From Demequina zhanjiangensis (GTDB lineage Bacteria; Actinomycetota; Actinomycetes; Actinomycetales; Demequinaceae), in the NCBI RefSeq assembly GCF_030418315.1, contig NZ_JAUHPV010000007.1:1-64000 (forward strand): 64,000 bases of DNA. The letters are read 5' to 3'. Below the pieces are notes generated by a model. It did no database searches, was not told the origin of the DNA, and worked only from the letters and a program-made list of their open reading frames with translations. Positions 25,498-33,804 of this stretch are shown here, in pieces. A program made the position numbers and the translations under genes. Positions within the stretch are counted from its first letter, which is position 1. Every line of letters starts with the position of its first letter.

Positions 25498-27291
25498 ATG
25501 AGGACCTCCATCGCCACCGTCTGCCTGTCCGGTGGCCTCGTCGAGAAGCTCGAGTCGTGCGCGGCAGCAGGCTTCGACGGGGTCGAGATCATGGACGCCG
25601 ACCTCGTCGCAGCGGTCGAGTCACCCGAGGAGATCCGAGCGCTCTGCGCGAGGCTCGGGCTCACGATCGACATGTACCAGCCGTTCCGCGACGTGGAAGG
25701 CGTCACCGACGACGAGTTCCAGGACACCCTCCGTCGCGCGGAGGCGAAGTTCACGGTGATGGACAGGCTCGGCACCGACCTCATGCTCGTGTGCAGCAAC
25801 GTCGGTACGGCGTCGATCGACGACGACGCGCTCGCCGCGGAGCAGCTCGGCGCCCTCGCGGACCTCGCCGCCACCCATGGCATCAGGCTCGCGTACGAGG
25901 CGCTCGCGTGGGGCCGCTACGTGAACGACTACCGCCATGCCTGGGACATCGTCCGCCGCGCCGACCGGCCGAACCTCGGCACCTGCCTCGACAGCTTCCA
26001 CATCCTGTCCCGCGGCGACGATCCGTCAGGCATCGAGCAGATCGACGGCGAACGGATCTACTTCGTGCAGCTCGCCGACGCGCCGGTGCTCGACATGGAT
26101 CTTCTGTCGTGGAGCCGCCACCACCGACTCTTCCCTGGCGAGGGTGGGTTCGACCTCATCGGCCTGCTGGGCCACATCGACCGCGCCGGATACCGCGGCC
26201 CGATCTCGCTCGAGGTCTTCAACGACACCTTCCGACAGACCGACGTCTCACGCACCGCCGCGCATGCGCGGCGGTCCCTCACGTGGCTCGCTGATCGCAC
26301 GTCGGAGGCGGAGCATCGCGCGCAGGACAGGCTTCCGGCAGCGCAGCAGGCGCGAGGAATCGACTTCGTCGAGATCGCGGGCCAGGACCTCGCGCCTGTC
26401 GACGAGCTGCTGTCGCAGCTCGGCTTCTCGTTCGGCGGTCGCCACCGAAGCAAGGACGTGAGGCTATGGGAGGCGGGCGACGCCCGCCTCATCCTCAACG
26501 AGCAGCGGCGGTCGGAGAGCTGTGTCCTGTCGGCGATCGGCCTGTCCGTCGACGACGCCGCGACCGCCTCGGCCAGGGGCGAGCTGCTGGGCGCACCCCC
26601 GGTGTTCCGGCGCACCTACGCGGGGGAGCACGAGCTCCGCGCTGTCGCAGCGCCCGATGGCACCGAGGTGTACTGGAGCGACGCAGGCGCCGAGCCCGCC
26701 TGGCTGCCGGAGTTCGTCGGTGGCTCCCTGGCCGCCACACCTCTCCGTGCCGTCGTGGACCACATCAACATCGGCCATCCGTGGCAGGAGTTCGACGAGG
26801 CGGTGCTCTTCGCAGGCGCGGTCCTGGGGCTCACGCCGGAGCCGGTCGAGGAGGTTCCTGGGCCGGTCGGGCTCGTACGCAGTCAGGTGATGCGCTCCGC
26901 GGACGACGTGGTGCGGCTTGCGATCAACGTCGCCCCGCCGACGTCCCCAGAGCCTCCGCGCCACGTCGCGCTCGCGTGCGACGACGTGCTCGCCGCGACG
27001 CGCCATGCGAAGGCCGCGGGCGCGGCCCTGCTCCCCGTGCCTGCGAACTACTACGACGACCTCGAGGCGAGGTTCGGAGGCACGATGGACCGCGCGCTGC
27101 TCGACGAGCTCAGGGCGCTCGGGGTGTTCTACGACCGCCAGGGCGCGGGTGAGTTCCTGCACGTCTACACCCAGGCGGTGGGTGGAGTCTTCTTCGAGCT
27201 CGTGGAGCGCAGGGGAGGGTATGACGGCTACGGCGCCCCGAACGCGCCCGTGCGGCTCGGTGCTCAGCGGCGGGTCGCGGCACACCGCTGA
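25498..27291 (+). CDS. qsuB: 3-dehydroshikimate dehydratase fused to HPPD-like domain (QsuB/QuiC1 type)
   Basis: 597 aa. Residues 1 to about 265 form a sugar-phosphate-isomerase-like TIM barrel. Glu134, Asp165, Gln191 and Glu239 match the metal ligands of characterised 3-dehydroshikimate dehydratases, and His168 is in LDSFH. Such enzymes turn 3-dehydroshikimate into protocatechuate. Residues about 285-590 resemble 4-hydroxyphenylpyruvate dioxygenase; the 2-His-1-carboxylate ligands are all present (His422 in VDHI, His489 in RHVAL, Glu567 in VFFELVER). The two-domain layout and length match Corynebacterium QsuB and Pseudomonas QuiC1. The gene is leaderless, with its -10 inside a TetR-type operator, and divergent from the transporter operon. 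Whether the second domain is active is unknown. Confidence 0.9.
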   Translation: MRTSIATVCLSGGLVEKLESCAAAGFDGVEIMDADLVAAVESPEEIRALCARLGLTIDMYQPFRDVEGVTDDEFQDTLRRAEAKFTVMDRLGTDLMLVCSNVGTASIDDDALAAEQLGALADLAATHGIRLAYEALAWGRYVNDYRHAWDIVRRADRPNLGTCLDSFHILSRGDDPSGIEQIDGERIYFVQLADAPVLDMDLLSWSRHHRLFPGEGGFDLIGLLGHIDRAGYRGPISLEVFNDTFRQTDVSRTAAHARRSLTWLADRTSEAEHRAQDRLPAAQQARGIDFVEIAGQDLAPVDELLSQLGFSFGGRHRSKDVRLWEAGDARLILNEQRRSESCVLSAIGLSVDDAATASARGELLGAPPVFRRTYAGEHELRAVAAPDGTEVYWSDAGAEPAWLPEFVGGSLAATPLRAVVDHINIGHPWQEFDEAVLFAGAVLGLTPEPVEEVPGPVGLVRSQVMRSADDVVRLAINVAPPTSPEPPRHVALACDDVLAATRHAKAAGAALLPVPANYYDDLEARFGGTMDRALLDELRALGVFYDRQGAGEFLHVYTQAVGGVFFELVERRGGYDGYGAPNAPVRLGAQRRVAAHR

Positions 27292-27300
27292 ACCGTCGTC

Positions 27301-28593
27301 TCATCTGGCAGCGGGAGACCTCACCAGCCGGTAGGAGTAGTCGGCGAGGGACTCGGCCGGACGGAGCCGCTCGGGGGCGGGATCGCCCACCGCCTTGGCG
27401 ACCATGGCGTGCCGCCGGGCCACCTCGTCGGCGCTGAGCGTGCCGAGCGGCCCCTCGGCGCCGCTGAGCACGTACATGCGATGGCCGCCCGACCGATCAA
27501 CCGTCGTGGCGGTCCACTCGACGCCCACGTCGACCTCACCGGAAGGTTCGACTGTGAACGTCGCGGTGAGCAGCACTCCGTTGCTGGTCTGCGGGACGCA
27601 GCAGGCCGAGGACTGGTTCGAGAGCATGTTGCCGAGTCCATAGGCGACCCACATGCCGTCGCCGTCGGGGCCGCCTGGAAGGTCCACGATGGGCTGCGGG
27701 ACGTGCGCGTGGTGGCCGACGTACAGATCCACGGTGCCGGACTCCGCGATGAGCTCGGCGATGCGGATCTGCGCGTCCGTCGGCAGCGTCCTGTACTCGA
27801 CGCAGCAGTGCACGGAGGCGATCACCACGTCGGCCCCTGCCTCGCGTGCCGCGGCGGCCGCCTCGATGATCGGCGTCGGGTCGGCCGCGTCGGCGTCGAA
27901 CAGGTCGACCGATCCGGGAACGGTCACGGGCAGCCCGTTGGTGCCGTACGAGTAGGACACATGCGCGACGTCGAGCGGCGCGCCCGCGTCGCCGATCCGA
28001 TACGTCTGCACGCTCGCCGCCTCCTCCTCGTCGCGCGCCGTGCCTGCGTATCCCAAGCGTGCGGCCTCGAACGCCTCGATGGTCGCGACCACGCCGTCGT
28101 ACCCCTTGTCCACCGAGTGGTTGGAGGCCGTGGAGCAGCCGTTCCAGCCCACCTCTGCCAGAGAGCTCACGAGCTCGACGGGAGCGCCGAAGACCGGGAA
28201 GGTCGTGATGTCGCCCTGATCAGGCGCGACGGGCACCTCCATGTGGCATAGGGCCAGGTCCGCGCCGGACACGAACGGCGCGATCCCCTCCATGAGAGGC
28301 GCGTAGTCGTAGCCGCCTTCCACGGCGGCGGAGCGGTTGACGGGGGAGTGCGGGAGCACGTCCCCCGCCGCCACGAGGGTGAAGCTCACAGGGTCGGGCT
28401 CGGTCGGCGCTGCGAGAGAAGGCGACGGTGTCGTCGAGTGCGAGGCGGCCGGCGTCGGCGCCGCGAGGTCCGTGCCAGCCACCTCTGCTCCGATCGCGGC
28501 GACGATGGTGAGCAGTCCGAGCGCGCCGAGGAGGGACGCGAGCGCCGTCGTGCGCCTCGTGCGCCGCGCGCGGCCGGCGGTGTCGTTCCTCAT
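27301..28593 (-). CDS. CapA-family (PGA_cap) metallophosphoesterase-like exported protein
   Basis: 430 aa. A basic N terminus and one membrane helix (about 17-38) are followed by a Thr/Ser/Pro-rich spacer, so the body is probably outside the membrane. The CapA domain begins at TLVAAGDVLPHSPVN and contains ASNHSVDKGYDG (with the N-H pair), VIASVHCCVEY and YVGHHAHVPQP, the metal-site segments of this calcineurin-like fold. Related proteins act in poly-gamma-glutamate capsule synthesis, but none of capB, capC or capE is nearby, so the substrate is unknown. GATACT lies 6 nt before the ATG. It converges on the dehydratase gene with only 9 bp between. Confidence 0.85.
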   Translation of the reverse strand: MRNDTAGRARRTRRTTALASLLGALGLLTIVAAIGAEVAGTDLAAPTPAASHSTTPSPSLAAPTEPDPVSFTLVAAGDVLPHSPVNRSAAVEGGYDYAPLMEGIAPFVSGADLALCHMEVPVAPDQGDITTFPVFGAPVELVSSLAEVGWNGCSTASNHSVDKGYDGVVATIEAFEAARLGYAGTARDEEEAASVQTYRIGDAGAPLDVAHVSYSYGTNGLPVTVPGSVDLFDADAADPTPIIEAAAAAREAGADVVIASVHCCVEYRTLPTDAQIRIAELIAESGTVDLYVGHHAHVPQPIVDLPGGPDGDGMWVAYGLGNMLSNQSSACCVPQTSNGVLLTATFTVEPSGEVDVGVEWTATTVDRSGGHRMYVLSGAEGPLGTLSADEVARRHAMVAKAVGDPAPERLRPAESLADYSYRLVRSPAAR

Positions 28594-28599
28594 GCGACC

Positions 28600-28605
28600 A
28601 GTATC
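28600..28605 (-). promoter_or_regulatory. Leaderless -10 hexamer for the CapA-like gene
   Basis: GATACT on the minus strand, 6 nt before the ATG. Confidence 0.5.
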
Positions 28606-28641
28606 AGGCCCGTGGCGGACGTTCCTCCACGCTCGCCCCAG

Positions 28642-28647
28642 TAGGGT
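28642..28647 (+). promoter_or_regulatory. Leaderless -10 hexamer for pgsA
   Basis: TAGGGT; 6 nt later is the second of two in-frame GTG codons, which is taken as the start. Confidence 0.55.
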
Positions 28648-28653
28648 GTGGGG

Positions 28654-29256
28654 GTGATCTCCGCGCTGCCCAACGTGCTCACGGTGCTCCGGCTCATCGG
28701 CGTGCCGGTCATGGTCGTCGCGCTCCTGCTCGACGCCGGGGAGCAGGGCGCGTGGCGCTGGGCGGCGCTGGTGATCTTCCTTGCCGCTGCGGCGACCGAC
28801 TACCTCGACGGCTACCTCGCACGACGCTGGGAGGTGGTCTCGGACTTCGGCAAGCTGGCGGATCCGATCGCCGACAAGGCGCTCGTGCTGGCCGCCCTGG
28901 GCACGCTCATCGCCACGGACGGGCTGCCGTGGTGGCCCGTCGCGATCATCGCGTTCCGCGAGGTGTACGTCACGGTCGGCCGCCTGCTCGTGGCGCACGA
29001 CGTCGTGATCGCCGCATCGCCCGGGGGCAAGCTCAAGACCGTGCTGCAGATCGCGTCGATCGCCCTGTACCTGTGGCCGGCAGCGCCCACGTGGATGCTG
29101 ACGACAGCGTGGGTCCTGCTGCTCGCCGCGACGGCGGTCGCGCTGTACTCCGGGATCGACTACGGCATCAAGATCGCACGGGCGCGCCGCGAGCATCCGC
29201 CGCAGCCGGGCGAGTCGCGCGTGCCTGAACCGGAAGCAGGAGGATTCCCCGAGTGA
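28654..29256 (+). CDS. pgsA: CDP-diacylglycerol--glycerol-3-phosphate 3-phosphatidyltransferase
   Basis: 200 aa integral membrane enzyme of the CDP-alcohol phosphatidyltransferase family; makes phosphatidylglycerol phosphate. The active-site motif D-G-x2-A-R-x8-G-x3-D-x3-D is complete in TDYLDGYLARRWEVVSDFGK plus LADPIAD (about 48-74). About five membrane helices. Another GTG two codons upstream is possible, but the TAGGGT hexamer places transcription start at the one used. The first gene of the conserved pgsA-cinA-clgR-DUF3046-recA-recX run. The stop overlaps the cinA start. Confidence 0.93.
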   Translation: MISALPNVLTVLRLIGVPVMVVALLLDAGEQGAWRWAALVIFLAAAATDYLDGYLARRWEVVSDFGKLADPIADKALVLAALGTLIATDGLPWWPVAIIAFREVYVTVGRLLVAHDVVIAASPGGKLKTVLQIASIALYLWPAAPTWMLTTAWVLLLAATAVALYSGIDYGIKIARARREHPPQPGESRVPEPEAGGFPE

Positions 29257-29732
29257 CCGCCCCTTCGGACGTGATCCACGCCGCCAACGAGTCTGGCGTC
29301 ACGGTGGCGGTCGCAGAGTCCCTCACGGGAGGAGCCGTGTGCTCGGCGCTCGTCTCCGTTCCCGGAGCCTCGGAGGTGCTGCTCGGCGGCGTCGTCTCGT
29401 ACGCGGTCGAGGCGAAGCATCGGCTGCTCGGCGTGCCCCGTGAGCTGCTCGACGAGGTGGGCCCGGTGTCGCGCGAGGTCGCCATGGCGATGGCCGAAGG
29501 GGTACGCGCACGGCTGGGTGCCGACGTGGCGGTGTCCACGACCGGCGTCGCCGGACCGGACCCTCATGACGGCCAGGCGCCCGGAACCGTCTGGATCGGG
29601 GTGGCGACCGCACAGGGGTCCGAGGCCACGCTCCACCGGATCGAGGGCTCCCGGTCGGAGGTCCGCACGGCCGCCGTCGCATGCGCGATGGCCGCGCTCG
29701 CAGCGGCGTTGACGCAGGTTTCACACGACTGA
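29253..29732 (+). CDS. cinA: CinA C-terminal domain protein (nicotinamide-nucleotide amidase, PncC type)
   Basis: 159 aa, equal to only the C-terminal domain of full CinA; a free-standing form is normal in actinobacteria. It deamidates NMN to NaMN in characterised members. Conserved segments are VAVAESLTGGAVCSAL, GGVVSYAVEAKHRLLGV, and STTGVAGPDPHDGQAPGTVWIG. GTG start, 4-nt overlap with pgsA. A 20-nt perfect palindrome overlaps the stop codon and extends downstream toward clgR. Confidence 0.92.
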   Translation: MTAPSDVIHAANESGVTVAVAESLTGGAVCSALVSVPGASEVLLGGVVSYAVEAKHRLLGVPRELLDEVGPVSREVAMAMAEGVRARLGADVAVSTTGVAGPDPHDGQAPGTVWIGVATAQGSEATLHRIEGSRSEVRTAAVACAMAALAAALTQVSHD

Positions 29733-29736
29733 AACC
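29717..29736. promoter_or_regulatory. Perfect inverted repeat at the cinA/clgR junction
   Basis: GGTTTCA-CACGAC-TGAAACC, 7-bp arms and a 6-nt centre, about 90 nt upstream of the clgR start. It could be an operator or a small stem-loop; no T-run follows. Confidence 0.45.
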
Positions 29737-29822
29737 GGCTCGTAGCCTCGCGGAACAACCGTGGGGTAATGTGCGTTGTGTCAGACATGGACAAGGGCCT
29801 GACTCTCAAGAAGGGAGGACGC

Positions 29823-30134
29823 ATGCCAATTCTCCGCACCGAACTGGGCGACGTCCTCCGCGAGGCGCGCCTCACGCAGGGCAAGACGCTGCGTGACATC
29901 TCCTCGGCCGCACGCGTCTCCCTCGGATATCTGTCCGAGGTCGAGCGTGGCCAGAAGGAGGCGTCGTCGGAGCTTCTCGCGTCGATCTCGGATGCTCTGG
30001 AGGTGCCCATGTCGGACATCCTCCGAGAGGTCTCGGACCGTTTCGCGACCGCCGAGACGCTGGACCAGGTCGCGGTGATGCCGGTGATCCCGGACACCGC
30101 CGAGGAGCTCCTCGACTCCATGCCCCGTCGCTGA
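29823..30134 (+). CDS. clgR: XRE-family transcriptional activator, ClgR type
   Basis: 103 aa. A single helix-turn-helix domain: [20 protein letters not shown], then [20 protein letters not shown] (about 6-45), the ClgR/PopR signature. ClgR activates clp protease and stress genes in Corynebacterium, Mycobacterium and Streptomyces. The start at MPILRTELG is set by AAGGGAGG at 29810-29817; a longer ATG at 29769 lacks such a site. TAATGT at 29767-29772 may be its -10. The gene lies between cinA and DUF3046, its usual place. Confidence 0.9.
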   Translation: MPILRTELGDVLREARLTQGKTLRDISSAARVSLGYLSEVERGQKEASSELLASISDALEVPMSDILREVSDRFATAETLDQVAVMPVIPDTAEELLDSMPRR

Positions 30135-30150
30135 CGGGCTCTCCGCACCA

Positions 30151-30384
30151 GTGCGCCACAGCGAGTTCTGGAAGCTCATGGACGCCGTCTTCGGCGAGGT
30201 CTATGCACCCACGCTCGCGCGCGACCACGCCCTGACGGCTCTCGACTCCCGCACGTGCGTCCAGGCGCTCGACGACGGGGTCCCTCCTCGCGATGTGTGG
30301 CACGCGCTGTGCGACGAGATGGAGGTGCCGCTCGACCGCAGGGACGGCGGCGATCGCCGACGCATGGTTCCACCGCGGCGCTGA
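30151..30384 (+). CDS. DUF3046 protein
   Basis: 77 aa, no membrane segment. MRHSEFWKLMDAVFGEVYAP and the central ALTALDSRTCVQALDDGVPP are the family hallmark. GTG start 17 nt after clgR. The family is found almost only in actinobacteria, directly upstream of recA. Function unknown; a link to DNA repair is only suggested by position. Confidence 0.9.
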   Translation: MRHSEFWKLMDAVFGEVYAPTLARDHALTALDSRTCVQALDDGVPPRDVWHALCDEMEVPLDRRDGGDRRRMVPPRR

Positions 30385-30487
30385 GCGCGCACGATGCTGA
30401 CGCTGCACTGAGCTGATCTCAGCGCCTCGGGTGGTCGAAGGCGCCAGGGGTGAGGCTTGCTCGCCGTGAGCCTGTCCGGCGTGTCGC

Positions 30488-30517
30488 TTGCCTTCGTTCG
30501 AACATTCGTTCGATACT
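30488..30517 (+). promoter_or_regulatory. recA promoter with SOS box
   Basis: TTGCCT (30488-30493) and GATACT (30512-30517) are 18 nt apart. Between them is the perfect SOS palindrome TCGAAC-ATTC-GTTCGA (30498-30513), the actinobacterial/Bacillus LexA site GAAC-N4-GTTC. LexA bound here would cover the spacer and block initiation. The 30385-30655 region otherwise holds only the recA leader. Confidence 0.88.
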
Positions 30518-30655
30518 TGTGCACAGGACGCCGGGACGCGGGCGTTGTCCCCCGAGGGGCAGGCGCGCGGCTGCGATGTCAGTGGCCCCGCATAGCGTGG
30601 GTCATGTTCACAGGACGGCTCACCGGCCACGACAGCGAGACAGGGGAGAACCCGG

Positions 30656-31756
30656 ATGGCACAGGCAGCAGACCGCGCGAAGGCCCTCGAGGCGGCGCTC
30701 GGACAGATCGACCGTCAGTTCGGCAAGGGCTCGGCGATGAGGCTCGGCGAGCAGCAGCGGGTGGCGGTCGAGGCGATTCCGACCGGTTCGCTGTCGCTCG
30801 ACATCGCTCTCGGTATCGGCGGACTTCCGCGCGGCCGCGTCGTGGAGATCTACGGACCGGAGTCGTCCGGTAAGACCACGGTGGCGCTCCACGCCGTCGC
30901 CAGCGTCCAGCGCGCTGGTGGCGTCGCGGCCTTCGTGGACGCTGAGCACGCGCTCGACCCGGAGTACGCCCGCAAGCTCGGCGTCGACACCGACAACCTG
31001 GTCGTCTCGCAGCCCGACACAGGTGAGCAGGCACTCGAGATCGCCGACATCCTCGTCCGCTCCGGTGGTATCGACATCCTCGTCATCGACTCCGTCGCGG
31101 CGCTCGTGCCGAAGGCTGAGATCGAGGGCGAGATGGGCGACTCGCACGTGGGCCTCCAGGCGCGCCTGATGTCTCAGGCCCTGCGCAAGATCACGGGTGC
31201 GCTCAACACGACCGGCACCACCGCGATCTTCATCAACCAGCTGCGAGAGAAGATCGGCGTCTTCTTCGGGTCGCCCGAGACCACCACGGGTGGAAAGGCG
31301 CTCAAGTTCTACGCCTCGGTGCGGCTCGATGTGCGACGGATCGAGACCCTCAAGGAGGGCACCGAGCCGGTCGGAAACCGCACGCGCGTCAAGGTCGTCA
31401 AGAACAAGATGGCCCCGCCGTTCAAGCAGGCCGAGTTCGACATCCTCTACGGCCAGGGGATCTCCAAGGAGGGCGGCATCATCGACCTCGGTGTGGAGCA
31501 CGGCTTCGTGAAGAAGTCCGGTGCCTGGTACACGTACGAGGGAGACCAGCTTGGTCAGGGCAAGGAGAACGCCCGCAACTTCCTCAAGGACAACCCGCAG
31601 CTCGCCGACGAGATCGAGCGCAAGGTCAAGGGCAAGCTCGGTATCGGCAAGGCTGCCGAGGTTGAGGCCGAGCCGGCCGCGGCCCCAGCCGAAGAGGCCG
31701 CGCCTGCCGCTCCCGCCAAGGCGGGAGCGAAGCGCGGACAGAAGGCTGACTTCTGA
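30656..31756 (+). CDS. recA: Recombinase RecA
   Basis: 366 aa. Forms filaments on single-stranded DNA for homologous recombination and triggers LexA self-cleavage. Walker A is GPESSGKT (67-74), Walker B region [20 protein letters not shown], and loop L2 is [19 protein letters not shown]. The C-terminal tail is rich in Ala, Pro, Glu and Lys. ATG start after an SOS-controlled promoter. No intein is seen. The stop TGA overlaps the probable CTG start of recX. Confidence 0.98.
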   Translation: MAQAADRAKALEAALGQIDRQFGKGSAMRLGEQQRVAVEAIPTGSLSLDIALGIGGLPRGRVVEIYGPESSGKTTVALHAVASVQRAGGVAAFVDAEHALDPEYARKLGVDTDNLVVSQPDTGEQALEIADILVRSGGIDILVIDSVAALVPKAEIEGEMGDSHVGLQARLMSQALRKITGALNTTGTTAIFINQLREKIGVFFGSPETTTGGKALKFYASVRLDVRRIETLKEGTEPVGNRTRVKVVKNKMAPPFKQAEFDILYGQGISKEGGIIDLGVEHGFVKKSGAWYTYEGDQLGQGKENARNFLKDNPQLADEIERKVKGKLGIGKAAEVEAEPAAAPAEEAAPAAPAKAGAKRGQKADF

Positions 31757-32298
31757 CGGGACGACGACGGCCGCCGGGCCGGTCGCGCAGGGAAGGATCT
31801 CCCGATCACAGCGCGGTCGACCCTGCGGAGCGTGCCCGTGAGATAGCACTTCGTCTGCTCGACCATTCCGCGCGATCAGCCGCACAGCTGCGCGAGGGAC
31901 TGCTGAAGCGCGAGGTCGCACCGGAGATCGCCGAGCAGATCATCGAGCGGTACCGCGAGGTCGGTCTCCTCGACGACGCGGCGCTGGCGAGCACCATCGC
32001 CCGCACCCGTCACAGGGAGCGGGGGCTGTCACGGCGCGCCATCGAGCAGGAGCTTCGCCGCAAGGGTTTTGAGCACCCCGAGATCGAGGGCGCCCTCGCA
32101 CAGATCGACGGTGACGACGAGGCGGATGCCGCGCGGGAGCTTGCCGCGGTACGGTGGCGTCGTCTCGCGGGGCATGACGATCAGACTCGCGTGCGTCGCG
32201 TGGTGGCCATGCTCGGAAGGAAGGGCTACGCCCCCTCGCTTGCATTCGAGGTCGTGCGCGAGCTTCAACATGCCGATAATGTCGGTGACTCTGACTGA
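31753..32298 (+). CDS. recX: RecX regulatory protein, probable CTG start
   Basis: About 181 aa. RecX binds RecA filaments and damps their activity. Reading this frame gives [20 protein letters not shown] near residue 30, then [32 protein letters not shown] and [19 protein letters not shown]: the three-helix repeats of RecX. The frame opens at 31750 after an in-frame TGA at 31747. It has no ATG, GTG or TTG before the conserved part, so callers miss it. CTG at 31753 overlaps the recA stop (CTGA) and has AGAAGG (31740-31745) 7 nt upstream, an ideal site. A non-AUG start with coupling to recA is inferred; a sequencing error near the start is the alternative. Confidence 0.85.
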   Translation: MTGRRRPPGRSRREGSPDHSAVDPAERAREIALRLLDHSARSAAQLREGLLKREVAPEIAEQIIERYREVGLLDDAALASTIARTRHRERGLSRRAIEQELRRKGFEHPEIEGALAQIDGDDEADAARELAAVRWRRLAGHDDQTRVRRVVAMLGRKGYAPSLAFEVVRELQHADNVGDSD

Positions 32299-32314
32299 AG
32301 GATGCGGGAGGTGA

Positions 32315-33802
32315 GTGCCTGTGGAGGCGCCGGTCATCATCGTGATGTTGCTCGGCGCTTCGCTGGTCGCGCTCCTCCTCGTCGTCTTCGCCAGGCGCGA
32401 GGCCGCGGCGGAGCGCGCCTCCGCGCACCGCGAGGCCGAACTGCTGCGCTCCGAGGCGAAGTCCGCGATGGCCGAGGTCGTGCGCCGCGACCAGCACGTG
32501 GCCGAGCGCGAGAAGGAGATCGCCTCCGATCAGCGCAACGCACAGGCGTATGCGCGCGGGCTCGACGAGCGTGTCGAGGTCATCGCGCGGGACGAGAGGC
32601 GCATCGCCGCCGAACGTGCAGCCCTGGAGGAGGAGCGTGCACGCCTTCGCGCGGATCATGCGGCTGAGATCGCCGCGCTCACGCAGACGGACCCCGACAC
32701 GCTCCGTGAGCAGTTGAGGCAGCAGCTCCTGGATGAGGCTCAGGAGTCCGCGCAGACCGAGCTGCGGCGCCTTGAGCGCAAGGCCGAGGCCGACGCCGCG
32801 CAGCGCGGGCGCGAGATCCTCGTCGATGCGATGCAGCGTCAGACCGGCGAGACGACCACCCATGCGACCACCACGTGGATCGCGCTGCCCTCGGACGAGA
32901 TGAAGGGGCGCATCATCGGACGTGAAGGCCGGAACATCCGTGCCTTCGAATCGCTCACCGGAGTCAACGTGATCGTCGAGGAGAACGTGGACGCGGTTCA
33001 GCTGTCCTCGTTCGACGTGCAGCGGCGTGAGATCGCCGAAGTCACGCTCCGCGCGCTGATCGAGGATGGGCGGATCCAGCCTCAGCGCATCGAGGCGGCC
33101 TACACCCGCGCACTGGTGGGGGCGGACCAGCGACACCGTCAAGCGGGGCTCGACGCCGTCGACGAGGCAGGCGTCAAGGGAGTGCCCCTCCCGATCGTGG
33201 ACACGCTCGGCAGGCTGCGCCTGCGCACCTCGTTCGGGCAGACGGTGCTCTCCCACCTGGTCGAGTGCGCGCAGCTCGCCGCGTCGATCGCGACCGACCT
33301 CGGCGCGGACGTCGACAGGGCGCGCCGCGCGGCGTTCCTCCACGACATCGGCAAGGCCTTCACCCACGAGCGTCAAGGCACCCACGCGCGCCTCGGAGCG
33401 GACCTGCTCGCCGAGCATGGCGAGGACCCGCTCGTCGTCAACGCCGTCGCGGCGCACCACGATGAGGTTCCGCAGGAGTCGCTCGAAGCGGTGATCGTCC
33501 AGGTCGCGGACGCGCTCAGCGCGGCGCGCCCCGGCGCGCGCCGAGAGGACCTCGACGCCTATGTGCAGCGCATGGAGAGCCTCGAGAAGCTCGTCGGATC
33601 CCACGCCGGAGTGTCCTCGGCGGTCGCGATGGCGGCAGGCCGAGAGATGCGGGTGGTCGTGGAGCCCGACGAGGTCGACGACGAGGGGGCCCGGGCGCTG
33701 GCGCGTACAATTGCTGAGCACATCAGCAAGGACTTCACGTTCCCCGGAGAGATCAAGGTGACGGTGATCCGCGAGCTTCGCGCGGACGCCGTCGCAGGAT
33801 AG
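32315..33802 (+). CDS. rny: Ribonuclease Y
   Basis: 495 aa. Membrane-anchored endoribonuclease that starts mRNA decay. One N-terminal helix (about 5-26), a long charged coiled coil (about 27-165), a KH domain ([20 protein letters not shown], about 195-215) and an HD domain with [11 protein letters not shown] (about 344-354) follow in the family order. GTG start with GGGAGG about 4 nt upstream; a second GTG two codons on would have better spacing. The gene follows recX by 16 nt. Confidence 0.95.
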   Translation: MPVEAPVIIVMLLGASLVALLLVVFARREAAAERASAHREAELLRSEAKSAMAEVVRRDQHVAEREKEIASDQRNAQAYARGLDERVEVIARDERRIAAERAALEEERARLRADHAAEIAALTQTDPDTLREQLRQQLLDEAQESAQTELRRLERKAEADAAQRGREILVDAMQRQTGETTTHATTTWIALPSDEMKGRIIGREGRNIRAFESLTGVNVIVEENVDAVQLSSFDVQRREIAEVTLRALIEDGRIQPQRIEAAYTRALVGADQRHRQAGLDAVDEAGVKGVPLPIVDTLGRLRLRTSFGQTVLSHLVECAQLAASIATDLGADVDRARRAAFLHDIGKAFTHERQGTHARLGADLLAEHGEDPLVVNAVAAHHDEVPQESLEAVIVQVADALSAARPGARREDLDAYVQRMESLEKLVGSHAGVSSAVAMAAGREMRVVVEPDEVDDEGARALARTIAEHISKDFTFPGEIKVTVIRELRADAVAG

Positions 33803-33804
33803 GC

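Noticed and set aside
31521..31841. 106-codon frame over the recA end and recX start
   Set aside because: Arg/Ser/Pro-rich shadow of the recA tail; the recX frame is the one with family-like sequence.
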